DNA from: Linyphia triangularis
Lineage: Eukaryota > Arthropoda > Arachnida > Araneae > Linyphiidae
Direction of reading: 5' to 3'
DNA length: 64,000 nucleotides
Assembly (NCBI GenBank): GCA_963978545.1
Contig: OZ021724.1
Span: forward strand, 103,327,023 to 103,391,022
Positions 33,658-47,759 of the stretch are shown here, piece by piece (position 1 is the stretch's first letter; the number at the start of each line of letters is the position of its first letter). The notes under the pieces were generated by a model that had not been told where the DNA came from, did no database searches, and saw nothing but the letters and a program-made list of their open reading frames with translations. The position numbers were made by a program, and so were the translations under genes.

Positions 33658-34329
33658 CAGGGGTTTCATAAAGAAACTATGCCGATATATGAACCTCTAG
33701 CGGTCGTTTCGATTAACGGATAGATATGAGATTCCAGGTATAGTTATTAAGAGGTATGAGCTCGAGATTCTGTGAACGACAACAAAATGGCACTCACTAT
33801 TACTGTTACAGGTACAGTTTTTTAGAATGGCAACTCCCATTTCTTCCTGTCGCAAAATACTTAGCGCATTGGGAAACCATAAAGAGTATTGGAACGGTAC
33901 ATGTATTACAAAAAACGGACGCGTTATGCACGCACAAAATAGCAATGAGCAGCATTTTGTGAGTTTTGTCTTACCTCTGTCATGTACAAATTTCCTCCGT
34001 GATTCCGATCGTGCTTTGTTGACCATTCGCACAGCTGTTTTTTGTGTGGGCATAACTCGTCCGTTTTTTTGTGATACCCGTACCGTTTTATCGCTCTTTT
34101 TTTGTTTTCGCATGCCCTGAACATTTTGTAATGGGAAAAATGGCCGTTACCATTTAAAAATTTCGAGTTTCTGTACCTATAACCGTAACCGTGAGCGTCA
34201 TTTTGTTGCTATTCTCAGAATCTTAGCTCTTACCTCTGAATAACTGTACCTAAAATCTCATCTCGATCTGTTAAACGGAACGACCACTAGAGGTCCATAT
34301 ATCGGGACAGTTTCTTTATGACCACCCTA
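33658..34329. mobile_element. Mariner-type foldback element with ~190-bp arms, TA-flanked
   Basis: Starts CAGGGGTTTCATAAAGAAAC after TA and ends GTTTCTTTATGACCACCCT before a TA. The arms match inwards for roughly 190 bp (TATATGAACCTCTAGCGGTC and its inverse, GTTAACGGA-type words, ACAACAAAATGGC). Open frames on both strands come from this symmetry and show no domain. CAGGG ends with TA are typical of Tc1/mariner-related MITEs. Confidence 0.85.
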
Positions 34330-34569
34330 TAAATAATGTGTATATTTAAATTCTCAATGTCTACCGAAATATCATTTGAAGCATATACATTTTTTCACCA
34401 GGCATAGCAGCAGAAGTAAAAAACATTAACAAACCCATATTAACTCTTTAACAGAAGTAAAAAGGCGTGGTATATTTTATACCTAAATGTAACTTAATCA
34501 GAGCTATTTAGTGCACCAAATATACTCGAAAACGACAAAACTATATCCATTTAAAAATATACCCTGGGT
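34330..34569. other. AT-rich DNA without recognised features
   Basis: No gene or repeat recognised. Confidence 0.4.
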
Positions 34570-34900
34570 TTAGCAACCTAGTAAGGACTCGAGGAAAGCA
34601 CGGTTGACATGGCACCAAAAGAATATTCGGAATTTCGAAAAGCGGACTTTCACATCTCTTTCATCTCGCTCACCATCTGTTTTCCTGGTCCCTCCAACCG
34701 AAAGCCAGGAAGCCGAAGAATGCCAGTCTGAACGGACAGTTAAGCACGTGACAGGGACGAGCAGTGACGGTAACAGTTTGTGTTACAAGAGGGGGGGGGG
34801 GAGGGGGGCAACGCACGTGACAAATCTGGGGTCCAAATGCCGTAATGCGGGTCTGGAGGCATAGATCATGGCTCTCTTAAAAGTCTTCTTGACTTCTGCT
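34570..34900. other. GC-richer unique island
   Basis: Non-repetitive, GC-richer DNA with AAGCACGTGACAGGGACG and a G-rich run near 34791-34807. An 86-codon plus-strand frame covers it without a recognised domain. Candidate regulatory element or exon remnant. Confidence 0.25.
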
Positions 34901-35309
34901 CTGCTGCTGCTATTGCGGATTTTAAAATGGGATTAATAGCATGTGCAGGGGGAAAGAAGAAAAGAATGGGTGATGTAATTGGATCGGAAATTGTGATACA
35001 CAGTTGAGGGATGTTGTGCAGATGTTGTTTATAAGTAGCGAGAATCAGTCTGTATGGTAGTTGAAAGTAAATTTAAGAAGTATGATTCACAACTTTTGGA
35101 AATTATGAGGATGGTTCATTGCGAAATAGAAAAGATTAAGATACTATTTAGGTGTAATTATTAGTATTTATTATGTAATAATTCAGAGAAATTCTAATTT
35201 AAATGTCCTGTTGTTCTGTTGATTTTAATGTTCCAAATCAGACTTGTGTTAGTAAGAGTGATTCTTAATAATAAGTAAGGGTGATTCTTAATAGTGTAAG
35301 GGCGATATA

Positions 35310-36124
<815 letters not shown>

Positions 36125-36251
36125 TATTCATAAAAAATTATCTCTCTCCCATTTTTACACATCTTAAGAAGCATGATTATAACTTGATTCTCGTTGAAAG
36201 TTTGTAAACGTATTTTTTTTTAAACAAGTGGATGATCACTGGCTACATGAG

Positions 36252-36637
36252 CAGGGGTCTATCCAGGTTTTTTTTACAGGGTCCTATTTTTGTGAAAAAA
36301 TATCAGTTTTGTGAAAAATTTCCAATTTTATATATTTTGAGCATATGGTTTGGCATCCATGACGTCACTTCCTTAAAACCAACATGTGGGCAAGTGAGCC
36401 GTTTTCTCCTTTTGGCATAAAACAAACTTTGTAATTGGTCCGTTTTCAAACTGGAAATATTATGAAGGTTTCATATTTTTGACTTGGAATTTTGTGAAGA
36501 GTCCTTTTGTTGATTATAGAATTTTGTAAAGGGTCCTTTTGTTGATTATGGAATTTTGTGAAGAGTCCGTTTTTTGAACATGGAATTTTGTGAAGGGTCC
36601 TTAAAAGGACCCAAATTTCCTTCTGCATAAACCCCTG
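36252..36637. mobile_element. hAT-like TIR element with 5-bp TSD
   Basis: Ends CAGGGGTCTATCCAG and CTGCATAAACCCCTG, an imperfect inverted pair, flanked by ATGAG at 36247-36251 and 36638-36642. CAGGGG ends resemble hAT elements though the TSD is shorter than the usual 8 bp. 386 bp, non-coding, with an internal minisatellite. Confidence 0.7.
36485..36603. repeat. ~33-bp minisatellite, about four units
   Basis: GGAATTTTGTGAAGAGTCCT followed by TTTGTTGATTAT repeats with small changes inside the hAT-like element, close to its right end. Confidence 0.9.
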
Positions 36638-36644
36638 ATGAGAT

Positions 36645-37010
36645 TTTGTAAAATCTCACCTTTCCCCTTTCCAACTATATTTCCCTGTTATATCTACTAC
36701 ATCTACTAAAAAATAAATCTTCTATATACTTTTCCTCCCCAATTCTATATTTGCAGCGGTCAAAACAAGCTCCTAATGGGGATGCGCTGATGATCGTTTT
36801 CTCACCCCCCCCCCCCTTCATCCGATATCCTTTCTGTCTTCCCTCGTTAGGACCTTCACTAATGCGATACTGCCACCTCCTTTTGACAAATGGCCTCGTC
36901 CTATTAGGGGGAGGGAAGAAGAGACAAATATCAACACGTGTCACATGTCGCCGTATATTTCCGGGATAGATAGGAGGCATTTGTCTGTTGTTGCTTCTAT
37001 AGACAATACT
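36645..37010. other. GC-richer unique island
   Basis: Non-repetitive DNA with CCTCGTTAGGACCTTCACTA, an 11-C run near 36807, and GGCCTCGTCCTATTAGG. Overlapping open frames on both strands show no domain. Possible conserved non-coding element. Confidence 0.25.
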
Positions 37011-37660
37011 TTGAGTATGGCAATAGATACCGGCATTTCATATGGTTTGGGTAGCATTGTTGGTGCTTTGGGGGAAGGATTTTGTTTGGGTATATTTTAC
37101 ACTTGTAAAAACTAAAAGTTTATATTAATAAGTATCACTTTATATTAAGAAGTATATAAGGAGGAACTTTCACGTTTTTTTGGTTTTATTTTTAAATAAA
37201 AGTAGAGAAAAAATTAAGAAAAACAATACCATTCTTTCAAAAATTTGAGCTCGGATAGATAGTTAAAAAAATATTTAGTTTTTCACTTTGCGATTAGGCG
37301 GGAAAAAGCCCCTTTCGCGTGAAACGTCAACGCGCAGATAATGAACCAGTCTAAAACCTGTTTTAGACGAGGAATGAGTGTGGTTTCTCCTTCGTTTTGC
37401 GACTTTATCTCTGCTCAACCACGTCACGTTTTTTTTCATGCGTTTTTGGTCACGTGACTTTTTCTGTGATTTTGGCTAATTTCAAACTCGATTTTTGATT
37501 AATTGAGAGCATAAAGATAAAAAAATAATTGCACTGCTCAAATATATTCGTTGGATAACATTAGAAAATACAAAACATATTCATTTTCCTCACTTGGGCA
37601 AGTTCCTCATTGTATAACGCAAGTTTACAGTCCTCCATATAATTTCTTGGATGTAGGAGG
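37011..37660. other. Unique AT-rich spacer
   Basis: No shared repeat or gene recognised; 37310-37450 is somewhat GC-richer. Confidence 0.35.
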
Positions 37661-38188
37661 AATTAGTATGTTTTTTTCTCTTGCAAGAAAATTATCAATC
37701 TAGACAGATATATTTTCTTTCACATATGAGAAATTGGTATATTTCCCCCCTAACACTGAAATTACTAATCCAGACAAATGTATTGATACGAATTTCTGTA
37801 TATTTGTAAATATTTCTTAGTATTAATTATGTAAAAAGATAAATTTATGTACATTTCGCATAAGGTAGTGCAATAGTTTGTCTTTACTTCGCTTTCCTGC
37901 AATGTGTCTCTTAATGCTTGAAAACGAGTTTTACAGAGATAATGCTGGAAAACGAGTTTTACAAGGAGATGGCCATTTAACATTGTGGTTAATGGCAATC
38001 TCGCCAAGTTGGAGACGGTTTTGAGACTCATTTTTGTCACCAAATTTGGCGAGAAATCGCCAAATGTCGCCAAAATTGGCGACCATTTAGTGACATTTTC
38101 GGTCCCCATGCTGTGTAGGGCTTTTCGACTGCGATCTGGAAAATTCCCCAAATTTCTATCTCTAAAAGATTCGCGAAGGAAGTTTTCC

Positions 38189-38197
38189 TATATAAGG
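38189..38197 (+). promoter_or_regulatory. TATA box of solo LTR copy 2
   Basis: TATATAAGG, at the same place as 6175-6183 in the first solo LTR. Confidence 0.65.
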
Positions 38198-38414
38198 CCA
38201 ATGAGTTGAGTTAGTTACTTAGTTGTCTCTCATTTAGCATTCAGAGTAGTTCCGAAAGTGAACAGTATTGCATTGCCTTTTGCGTTGATTTTAGCAGTTG
38301 TGTATCTAGTTTTTAACTGCTGTTCGTGCTACATTGTTGTGTAAAGAGCTGTATTGAGTCTATTAGAACGAGAAGTTCTGGAGTTGTAAAAGAATCTGCG
38401 AAGAGTTATATCAG

Positions 38415-38420
38415 AATAAA
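38415..38420 (+). terminator. Polyadenylation signal of solo LTR copy 2
   Basis: AATAAA, at the same place as 6438-6443 in the first solo LTR. Confidence 0.6.
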
Positions 38421-38559
38421 TTTCTGCAAGTTTTGATCTGCTTTGGCTTCAAGTCTTTCGAACCCATCCACGCAACAGTATTTTCATTTACGTATGATAA
38501 ATTGGTACGATTTTTGTTCTTGTAATGCAATTACCAATTCAGACAAATATATTACCCTA

Positions 38560-38830
38560 GGCCTTAAGCTCAAGGGTATTATTTTGAATTGGTCAGAAGT
38601 GTGGCCCGGTGTCTGTCTTTACTTAATATTTGGGCATGCGCAGAAAGGCATTGTGTGGGCATGCTCCACCTGCTTATATAAAAAAGATGCATGCCGATGT
38701 TGTTTAGTTGTATTGATGTATCGTTGTTTTATAAAATTCAAATAAAAACAACAATTTTGTAATGGGCTTGGATTTAAGGGTAACTGTACATCGGCACTAA
38801 GCCGATTGTTTTTCTATCTTAAAATTAATA
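38560..38830 (+). other. Insert in the 80-bp array with promoter-like motifs
   Basis: Unlike the array, it holds GGGCATGCGCAGAAAGG, a TATATAAAAAAG box near 38674 and an AATAAA near 38742. It may be an old LTR or other promoter-bearing repeat; ends and TSD are not clear. Confidence 0.3.
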
Positions 38831-39142
38831 TTATACACTTTTTTAAAATTTACTTATTATTAATTGGTATGTTTTTACACTTGTAAAGAAATTACCAATT
38901 CAGACAAAAGTATTTCAATTTATTTATTATAGATCGATATGATTGTTACACTTACATTGAAATTTCAAATCAAGAAAAATATATTTTCAGTCACTTCAAA
39001 AGATGTTAGGGAATGTTTAATTAACTGTTTTTTCCCCCTTTAGTTATGAAGGATGTTGAAATTAGTTATTTAAACTAAGTGTTTTTAAATACTTGGTATA
39101 AAATTTAATTTTGTGTGTTTGTGGTAAGCAAATATTCGGAGG

Positions 39143-39270
39143 GTTAACCCACTTGCCGTCAACCAATCGTGCTAAAACTTGTTAGATAGACTATTTGTCG
39201 ATAGTAATGCATTCCATCAATTTTTGGGAGAAAAAAATTGTTGATAGCACGGAATTGATGGTTTGATTTA
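39143..39270 (-). repeat. Repeat C fragment, degraded
   Basis: Minus-strand match to the C block: CCACTTGCCGTCAACCAATC, AAACTTGTTAGATAGA, AATGCATTCCATCAA. Confidence 0.5.
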
Positions 39271-39409
39271 TAATGATCAAACACTAGGAAAGCTCGATAC
39301 GAGCTCAAAATCACTTAAATAATCTGCATTTGCATTTAAATATTTCTTATGTACATATAAAGAATGTATAGTAACATCTTTTTGTTTACGGGTTATTTTT
39401 TTGGTACTT

Positions 39410-39415
<6 letters not shown>

Positions 39416-39469
<54 letters not shown>
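39416..39469. repeat. (AT)n microsatellite
   Basis: About 26 AT units without interruption, within AT-rich DNA. Confidence 0.97.
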
Positions 39470-39471
<2 letters not shown>

Positions 39472-41600
39472 ATCAAGTGAAACAGCAGTATTTGTTGATA
39501 CCATAAATGTTATTTAAGTTTGAAAATATCTTTTTATAGGCATTCCAAGTGATAATGATGATGTTCTAGAAATGAGATTTAGTGTAGATATTTATATAAT
39601 TTATTAAAATTTATTTTAAAACAGGTTATGATATATTTAAGGTTATATTTCAAATAAGGTAATAAACATACTATAGGAGATTTTTATTGGTGATTTCTAT
39701 CAATTTTAAACCAATTTTTCGTGATAAGCAAAACAATGGTTGAAGTAATCATGTTTTTTCAAATCAATTACAAAAATTTACTACAGTAAGATACGATACT
39801 AATAATGCCAATAATTAGCTTATTAATAAACAACCTTATTCAAAGAAACTCTTATGTCAAAACACTGGAATAAAGGTATGATAACTGCCCTGGTCAACAA
39901 TACATTGATTTAAATAAATAATAGTTAAGAACTGTAAAATTTTCTTCATCCGCTTAAATTTTACTACCTTTTTGGAACAAAATTATTGACAGTCACAAAG
40001 TGTACAATATAGAAGGTGTATAAAATAAAGGTTGTTTGATATGCAAGAACCTCAAAAGAAAATTCCAATATTAATTTAAAAGTTCATGGAAAACAGCAAG
40101 TATAAATCACCTTTATTTAATACAGTCAAACTTCTAAGGAAAGAAAGAAGAACACAGTATTATAAATGGAATCCAACTTCCTTTCACTTCACTTTGAAAT
40201 CCTCTTTGCGTTGCCACCCAAATGAAAAAGAACTCTGTTAGGAACTAAATGTATAAACTCTTCAAAAAAGATACCACGCTGTGTTAGCGATTTCAACGCA
40301 AATATACATGCTCCTTTTAAACGTAAATATACGTGCTTCGCTTGAAAAACAATGGAGGATTATGCTGGAATTAATTTCACTATCGTCTGCAATAGAAGAA
40401 GTAAGAGTACTCTTCACAGAAAAGTTGTAGATATATTCGAACTTGTTTAAACGTGGATCTATTTTGTATCATTTCAATACGTGAGCTCCATTTCTTATTG
40501 GCGTTTTCTGAAGAAAAGCACGATAAAGTTTCTGAATGAATAAAAATGTTTAATTCGAATTTGGAAGTCCACAGAAATATATCGTTTGATTTGTTGTTTC
40601 GTTTTGTTTTCCTTGGCAAAACTGTGCTAGAATATCAAATTTGTAAAAAGTTTCGAATCAATAAAGAACATTTGAAGCCTTTCTAAGTTATAGAATTTTC
40701 TTAGTCCCAATTTTTTTTTAAATACAAAGAGGCAATGTATTGTGTATAATATCAACATAAAGGATATATTTTAATATTTCTGGACTTAGGTTTCACATTT
40801 GTGTAATATTTGCAATAACAATTGTAAGATAGAAAGTTTGAAATATAGTTCGTGACAACTTGCTAACGAGAAAGTATATTTTTTTCTAAAACTCTTTTTC
40901 TTTGGTTAATTTCTAGACCTAACTTGATGTTGATATTCTGTATGTAAATTCATTCTCTAACCAGTGCAAAATTCCAATACACAATATCATGCATTTGATT
41001 GAAGATAATGATTAAACAGCTAAAACCAATTATTGAAAATTAGAAAGTATTGCTGCTTCCCTAGTAGCACATCAACGCTGGTCAATAACCCTTCCCATTG
41101 GCCAAACCTGATGTAGACCATTCTATACCGGCCGTTTTTTCGGATCTTGGCCATACTCCCCCAATGACAAATAAAATATACTGAAAATTTCAAAATGTTG
41201 AATCGTAGTTTTATAATTGAAGTAAATTATTTGTTAAAAGAGGACGGAGACCTACAAATTTTGTTCTGTTGTGTTTTTGACATGTTAACTTTGAAAAAAA
41301 TCGTATATTTTGGAACAAAGCTGAGTTTCTAGATGAATTGGCATATTTTGAGCATTTACCAATGCTGTAAGTATTACATGCATTGAGTTAGTACTATATG
41401 CATTGACTGTATTTCTTTAAAAGAATAACAAGCTTACAAAAAAGTTATATTAATTCTTGCACCCATACTAAATTTATTAATTATATTACTAAAAAATCAA
41501 TCTTCAGCAACACAAGGTCTAAAAAAATTATTTTTAGCTTAAGAAAAAAAAATACATTTAAAATATTCATTTCTAGATTTTTTTTTAAATAACAAACTAA
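39470..41600. other. AT-rich DNA without recognised features
   Basis: No transposon ends, genes or RNAs recognised. A 79-codon minus frame at 40380-40619 has no recognised domain. Confidence 0.4.
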
Positions 41601-41609
41601 TTGTAATTT

Positions 41610-42440
41610 TGCTTGCCATATTTTTTCTAATCAAGAATTGAAATATTCAATGAAATATTTTTTACATTTCCCTTAAATGTAAATACTTGAATTTGTGTTT
41701 CAAGTAATCCAAGGATCAAAAATATTTTATTTTTGAATAGTATTTTTCAAACCAAAATTTCAATATTTAATAATGGTTAGTTTTAAAAATTTGAAGGCGT
41801 TTCTTAAGTAATTCAGGCCATTAGTTTTAAGAAATAATAGAAACTTATTTTTTCGTGTCATAACATTTTTCCAAACCAAAATTTAAAATATTAAATGATA
41901 GAAATTTATCATAGAGATAAATACTTGAATGTATATATCTTAAGAAATCCATGGATCAATAATACCCGTAATTCTAATTTTAAGTGCCATGATATTTTTT
42001 AAATCAAGAAACATAATATTTTTCAAACGGAGAAACAATATTTTTCAAACTAAGAAACATAATACTTTTCAAACCAAGAAATATAATATTTTTTAAACCA
42101 AGAAACATAATATTTTTCAAACCAAGAAACATAATATTTTTCAAACCAAGAAACATAATATTTTTCAAAACCAAGAAACATAATATTTTTCAAACCAAGA
42201 AACATAATATTTTTCAAACCTAGATTTAATAGTAATACCTCTCAAATAAAAAAACATAATATTTTCCAAACCAGGACTTAATAATAATTCTCAAACCAAA
42301 GAAACATAATATTTTTCAAACCAATATTAGATATTCAATGAAAAATTTGCCACCTAAGTACAAACTCGAAAGGTTTTTTTCTAAGTAAACCCTGCATTTA
42401 AAATTTTTCTCCAGAATCACAATTTTTTTCGTGTGTCGAA
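41610..42440. repeat. ~130-bp degenerate tandem repeat with 24-bp minisatellite core
   Basis: Long units share TTTTTCAAACCAAAATTT, AATACTTGAATGTG and TAAGTAATCCA (near 41640, 41745, 41870 and 42325). Within one of them, from about 41998 to 42332, the word AACCAAGAAACATAATATTT has expanded to about nine tight 24-bp units plus several degraded ones. Confidence 0.85.
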
Positions 42441-42489
42441 ATGCTTTGTATTTGCCATAAAACTGCCCTAAATGAAGTGCGAAAGAACA

Positions 42490-42740
42490 GACATTCGGAG
42501 GAGGAGTAACCCTAAAAGCTTCCTGTTAGGGGATCCGTCATCTTTTTTTTTCCCCCCGCTGCTCTTAGCGCCCCATTACCGGCATTCCCCTTCGATGACC
42601 AAATGACCAACGTTTGCGGTCTTGTTGATTCCACCACTGACCATCTATCAGTGATTTTTTGTTGTTGTCTGGGATGAGTCTTAATGATCCCTGCGGTCAG
42701 TTGTTCTCTTTAATTCAGTTCATGGGGGACATGATCTTAT
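42490..42740. other. GC-richer unique island
   Basis: Non-repetitive: GCGCCCCATTACCGGCATTC, CGATGACCAAATGACCAACG, GGGATGAGTCTTAATGATCC. Striking GC contrast with its surroundings. No frame of note. One of the better candidates for a conserved non-coding element. Confidence 0.3.
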
Positions 42741-42764
42741 TTGTGTTTCTCAGAGAAAACAATG

Positions 42765-42890
42765 AAAATGAAATAGCTATACATCTAGTGAGCTTCTTTG
42801 GAAGCTTGTTTGGTTAGGAGTATGTTTGTTGTATGTATGTTGTAAAGGTAAAATAAAAATGAGGATTTACTTATTTTGGATTAATAGGAT
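42765..42890. repeat. Left copy of a ~125-bp direct duplication around a TTAA element
   Basis: AGCTATACATCTAGTG, CTTCTTTGGAAGCTT and AAATGAGGATTTACTTATTTT recur in the same order at 43963-44095, on the other side of the GGTATAC element. Confidence 0.8.
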
Positions 42891-42983
42891 GCTATTCTTT
42901 CCATAGAAATAAACGTATGTTGTAAGTAAAGGTATCGGATTCTAGTACATGTTTTATCATTCACATTAATTTTCATTTCATAA

Positions 42984-43893
42984 GGTTATACATTTACAAT
43001 TGAGATGATTTTCTTTAATTTTTAAGTTATAATTTCAAACTTTTTGGCAGTATATCAGAATGAAAGATTATGCATTTATATATATAAACTTTTTTTTCCG
43101 TCAAATTTTTAGCCGACCAGGTATAATGGTTAGCTTGCTAGTTTCTAGACCGCGAGGTTGCGGGTTCGAGGCCCACGTTAGGCATGGATGTTTGTAAATG
43201 TATGTTGGTTTGACAAATGACGAAATGTTTCGGCGCATTATAGCCCTCGTGTTGGTGACGGCGCCAGATAATCTGAATACAACCAACCGTCAAATTTTTA
43301 ATCAGATAATTGTAATTAAAGTGACTAATTAGGACATTATTAGAACATACATAAATAAACTTGTAATTAACTTAGAGGTATGATTTTTATTGCATATAAA
43401 ATATATTATATTGGCGCATGTTCCTATGGAGAATTTTGATTTGGCTGCAATATTTATTTAATTATTAATTATTTAATACAATTTTTTAAAAAATACATAG
43501 TTTTTAACAAAAAATTAAGAATAAATATTCATAAAAAATGTGTTAATATCAATATATATTAGATTCTCCATAGAAAACACATTCACCGCTTGTGTCTACA
43601 GAGCAAAATTAGAATTTTGCAAATCGGACAATTTATTATGAAGTTATGACCGTTGGCGTAAAGTTATATAACACCAAAATGTCATTCTTCAGAAAACGCG
43701 TTTAAAGTTTATTACTCTGATGAACGTGATATAAAACAGGTTTACAAAATCCCCTGTAATTTAAAAAGTAATTTGAGTCTCAGAAAGGATTGATATTATT
43801 TTAAAGGTAATGAATTAGGGAATATTTTAAAACAAAAAACAAAAAAACGCAGAATTTAGTCAAATTTTGCAATTCCTAATGTATATGTATACC
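42984..43893. mobile_element. TTAA-type element, GGTATAC family, copy 3, with SINE inside
   Basis: Right TTAA at 43894-43897 and ATAA (mutated TTAA) on the left. Ends GGTTATACATTTACAATTG and TGTATATGTATACC. Colinear with 31174-31891 apart from the SINE insertion. Confidence 0.88.
43112..43286 (+). mobile_element. SINE A copy 6, inserted in a GGTATAC element
   Basis: Head CCGACCAGGTATAATGG, B box GGGTTCGAGGCC, body, tail AACCAA. Perfect 14-bp TSD CCGTCAAATTTTTA at 43098-43111 and 43287-43300. Copy 31174-31891 shows the empty site. Confidence 0.94.
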
Positions 43894-43962
43894 TTAATAA
43901 AGCGTAAAATTTATATTGGAAGTAACTTTTGTGACTAAATTGTTATTGTTAAATTGTTTGCA

Positions 43963-44095
43963 TTTTTAACAATGGAAATGAAGTAGCTATACATCTAGTG
44001 GGCTTCTTTAGAAGCTTTTTTTGGCTAGGGATATATTTGTTGTCTGTATGTAATAACGGTAAAATAAAAATGAGGATTTACTTATTTTATATTAA
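43963..44095. repeat. Right copy of the ~125-bp direct duplication
   Basis: See 42765-42890. It differs by scattered substitutions, so the duplication is old. Confidence 0.8.
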
Positions 44096-45600
44096 TTGAC
44101 ACCATTATTTTTATTTCAAGCAAGTATTATAATTTTAAAAAATGCTGCACAAAGTGCAATAATGTAATCATAAAAAAAAATATTTAAATCTTTTACGCGA
44201 TTCAATTTTAAAGTAGTTTTTGAGACGGACTCTCATGCCCCATAGACCCAATGTATAATTTGTTTTGTCACAATATCTACCAGAGTATTTCCTTAAAATG
44301 TATGGATTTTTATACTAGGTATACAAATAGAGATAAAGGATCATTAAAAAATTGACGAAAAACTAATTCATGTTTTTGATTTTTTTTTTATAATGTAACT
44401 TACAAAAAAAAAAAAAAGTTATGTTTCCCTTTCAATTTTTGTTGATGTTCTTTCATTATTGTTTAAATCCTGGTATAAAAATGTATAGGTTTTAAAGCTA
44501 TGCATTTGTAGATATTGTGGAAAGTTGACTATTAGATATATGAAAATAATAATTTCATATTTAACTTTCTTAAAGTTATATATGGAATTATTTATTTCCC
44601 TTTACTTTAAAAAGTTTCAATTTTGGTATTTGTATAGAAGATAAGAATATTTTCTATAATAGATTACTTTAATACATTATTTAATGGAACTACATCATTT
44701 AAAGCAAATTTTAGAAAAGTTAACTTCGTTTCAAAATATATCTTTCTCATTCATTCCATTTTTCATAAAGAGATTGATGCTTCAAGACCAAGACTAAAAA
44801 TAGTCTTTGGAAATACGAATACCTATCTCCGAATTCAAACAAAAGTCTCTTCTTGATAAATTTCCATTTCTTCCAAAGTCAAATGAAGGTCAAGTGAGAT
44901 TCAATGCTCAGTCGCAAAGAAATGCTTCCTCCTCATTCTTCCTTTAGAATGCCTAAAATATTATAGAAACACAACTTATATGCGATCGCATACTCCCTGG
45001 CAATTTAACATCAACTTTTAAACTCCCTCTCCCTTCTCCATGTTTTTATTTTAACCCCACTTCGAGGAGATACATAATTTTATATCCTCCTGTGATGGGA
45101 GAAGAATTGAAAGATGGAACAGGAACAATCTCTCAAAAGTTCAAGTTTTATGAAAAAAAGAAAGAAAAAGAAAACATCAAGAAGGGAAATGTTACGGTTG
45201 CTTGAATCGAAAACAAAAAAAGAAAGATAGATTCAAAATAAAACAAAAGAGCTTGGCCCCTCATGACGAATAGCCTCTGCGTTTTTCACAATTCGCCGCT
45301 AACTGCAGATGCGGTGGTAATAAATAACGAGTAAGGTTGAGTTGGTCCAGTCCTTCTTCTGACTGTCAGTCTGGCGCGCGTGTGTTGGAATAAGGCTCGC
45401 GCGTTCGAAAATGAAATAGAAAACAAAGCTGGAGGAATGAGAATAAGGAATAAAATATAAAGAAGAGTAAGCATGAGTTATGAAGAGGAACAGAGATCGA
45501 AATGTTGCTTTTTCACTTTTCTGTTCCTACTCTTTCCTGCGGCTCGGACCTCGAAGAGCATACTGAACTGACCGTTCCGCCATTTTGGTGTTAGATAGTT
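44096..45600. other. AT-rich DNA; GC-richer part at 45270-45420
   Basis: No gene or transposon end recognised. 45270-45420 (GGCGCGCGTGTGTTGG, GGCTCGCGCG) is an exception to the low CpG content and may be a conserved or regulatory patch. Confidence 0.3.
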
Positions 45601-45623
45601 TCTTCCAAAAATATAAATTCTTC

Positions 45624-47141
<1,518 letters not shown>

Positions 47142-47755
47142 AATTTAACGTTTTTAACACTTTTTTTATGCCCAGTTGTACTGTTTCGGTGAAACAAAGT
47201 GTAAAAGTGTGGACGGAATAAAAGTTCTTGCTGAAAGGTAAAATTAAAACGTAGACTGCAATAATTAAAAACATTACTTGATGGCTAAGCTACTTTAACT
47301 AATCTCAAGATGAAATTTAGAGAGTAACATCTTATATTCATAACATGAACTAGTTAAAAAGAGAGCCTGCATAACTGACTCCTTACATAGCGAAAATCCA
47401 GTCCTAAGTATGCATAAAATAAAATAACAATTGGAAGTGTAACATTCATAACAAATATGTTAATATTGGCTATGTCTAAAAATAAATTGAAAATATTGCA
47501 TTTTAAATAATTTAGGGAACTTTTTAAATTGAATGAAAATTAGACTGATACGGTTGTCCGGGACTTTTGTCTCCTTTAAAGCGATCTTTTTCGTACCTAC
47601 TCGACAAATTTCAAGGTTTTATAGAAAGTAGTTTCTAAATGTACTGGACTAGAAGATTTTAACGTAGTGAGTATAGGGATCTTTAATTTTTTTTATTTCA
47701 TTTTCTATTTTGCCAAAAACGTAGTTTTTCTGGGCAAATTTTTTTCTTTTCATGA
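47142..47755. other. AT-rich DNA without recognised features
   Basis: No gene or shared repeat recognised. Confidence 0.4.
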
Positions 47756-47759
47756 ATTC

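Larger units (their letters stand above)
37784..38477 (+). mobile_element. Solo LTR (LTR-1), copy 2
   Basis: 694 bp, TGATACGAAT to CACGCAACA, flanked by GTAT at 37780-37783 and 38478-38481. Neighbouring array units read ACAAAAGTATTTCAATTT, which is the empty site. It is colinear with 5780-6500, including the TGGCGA-word cluster, TATA box and AATAAA. No internal retrotransposon region. Confidence 0.92.
37664..38995. repeat. ~80-bp tandem repeat, interrupted array
   Basis: Units carrying AAATTACCAATTCAGACAAA and an AAATTGGTATG-type word occur near 37665, 37720, 38488, 38530, 38870 and 38935. The array is split by a solo LTR and by about 270 bp of other DNA (38560-38830). Confidence 0.7.

Noticed and set aside
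33697..34120. Overlapping frames on both strands as genes
   Set aside because: They arise from the symmetric arms of a foldback element.
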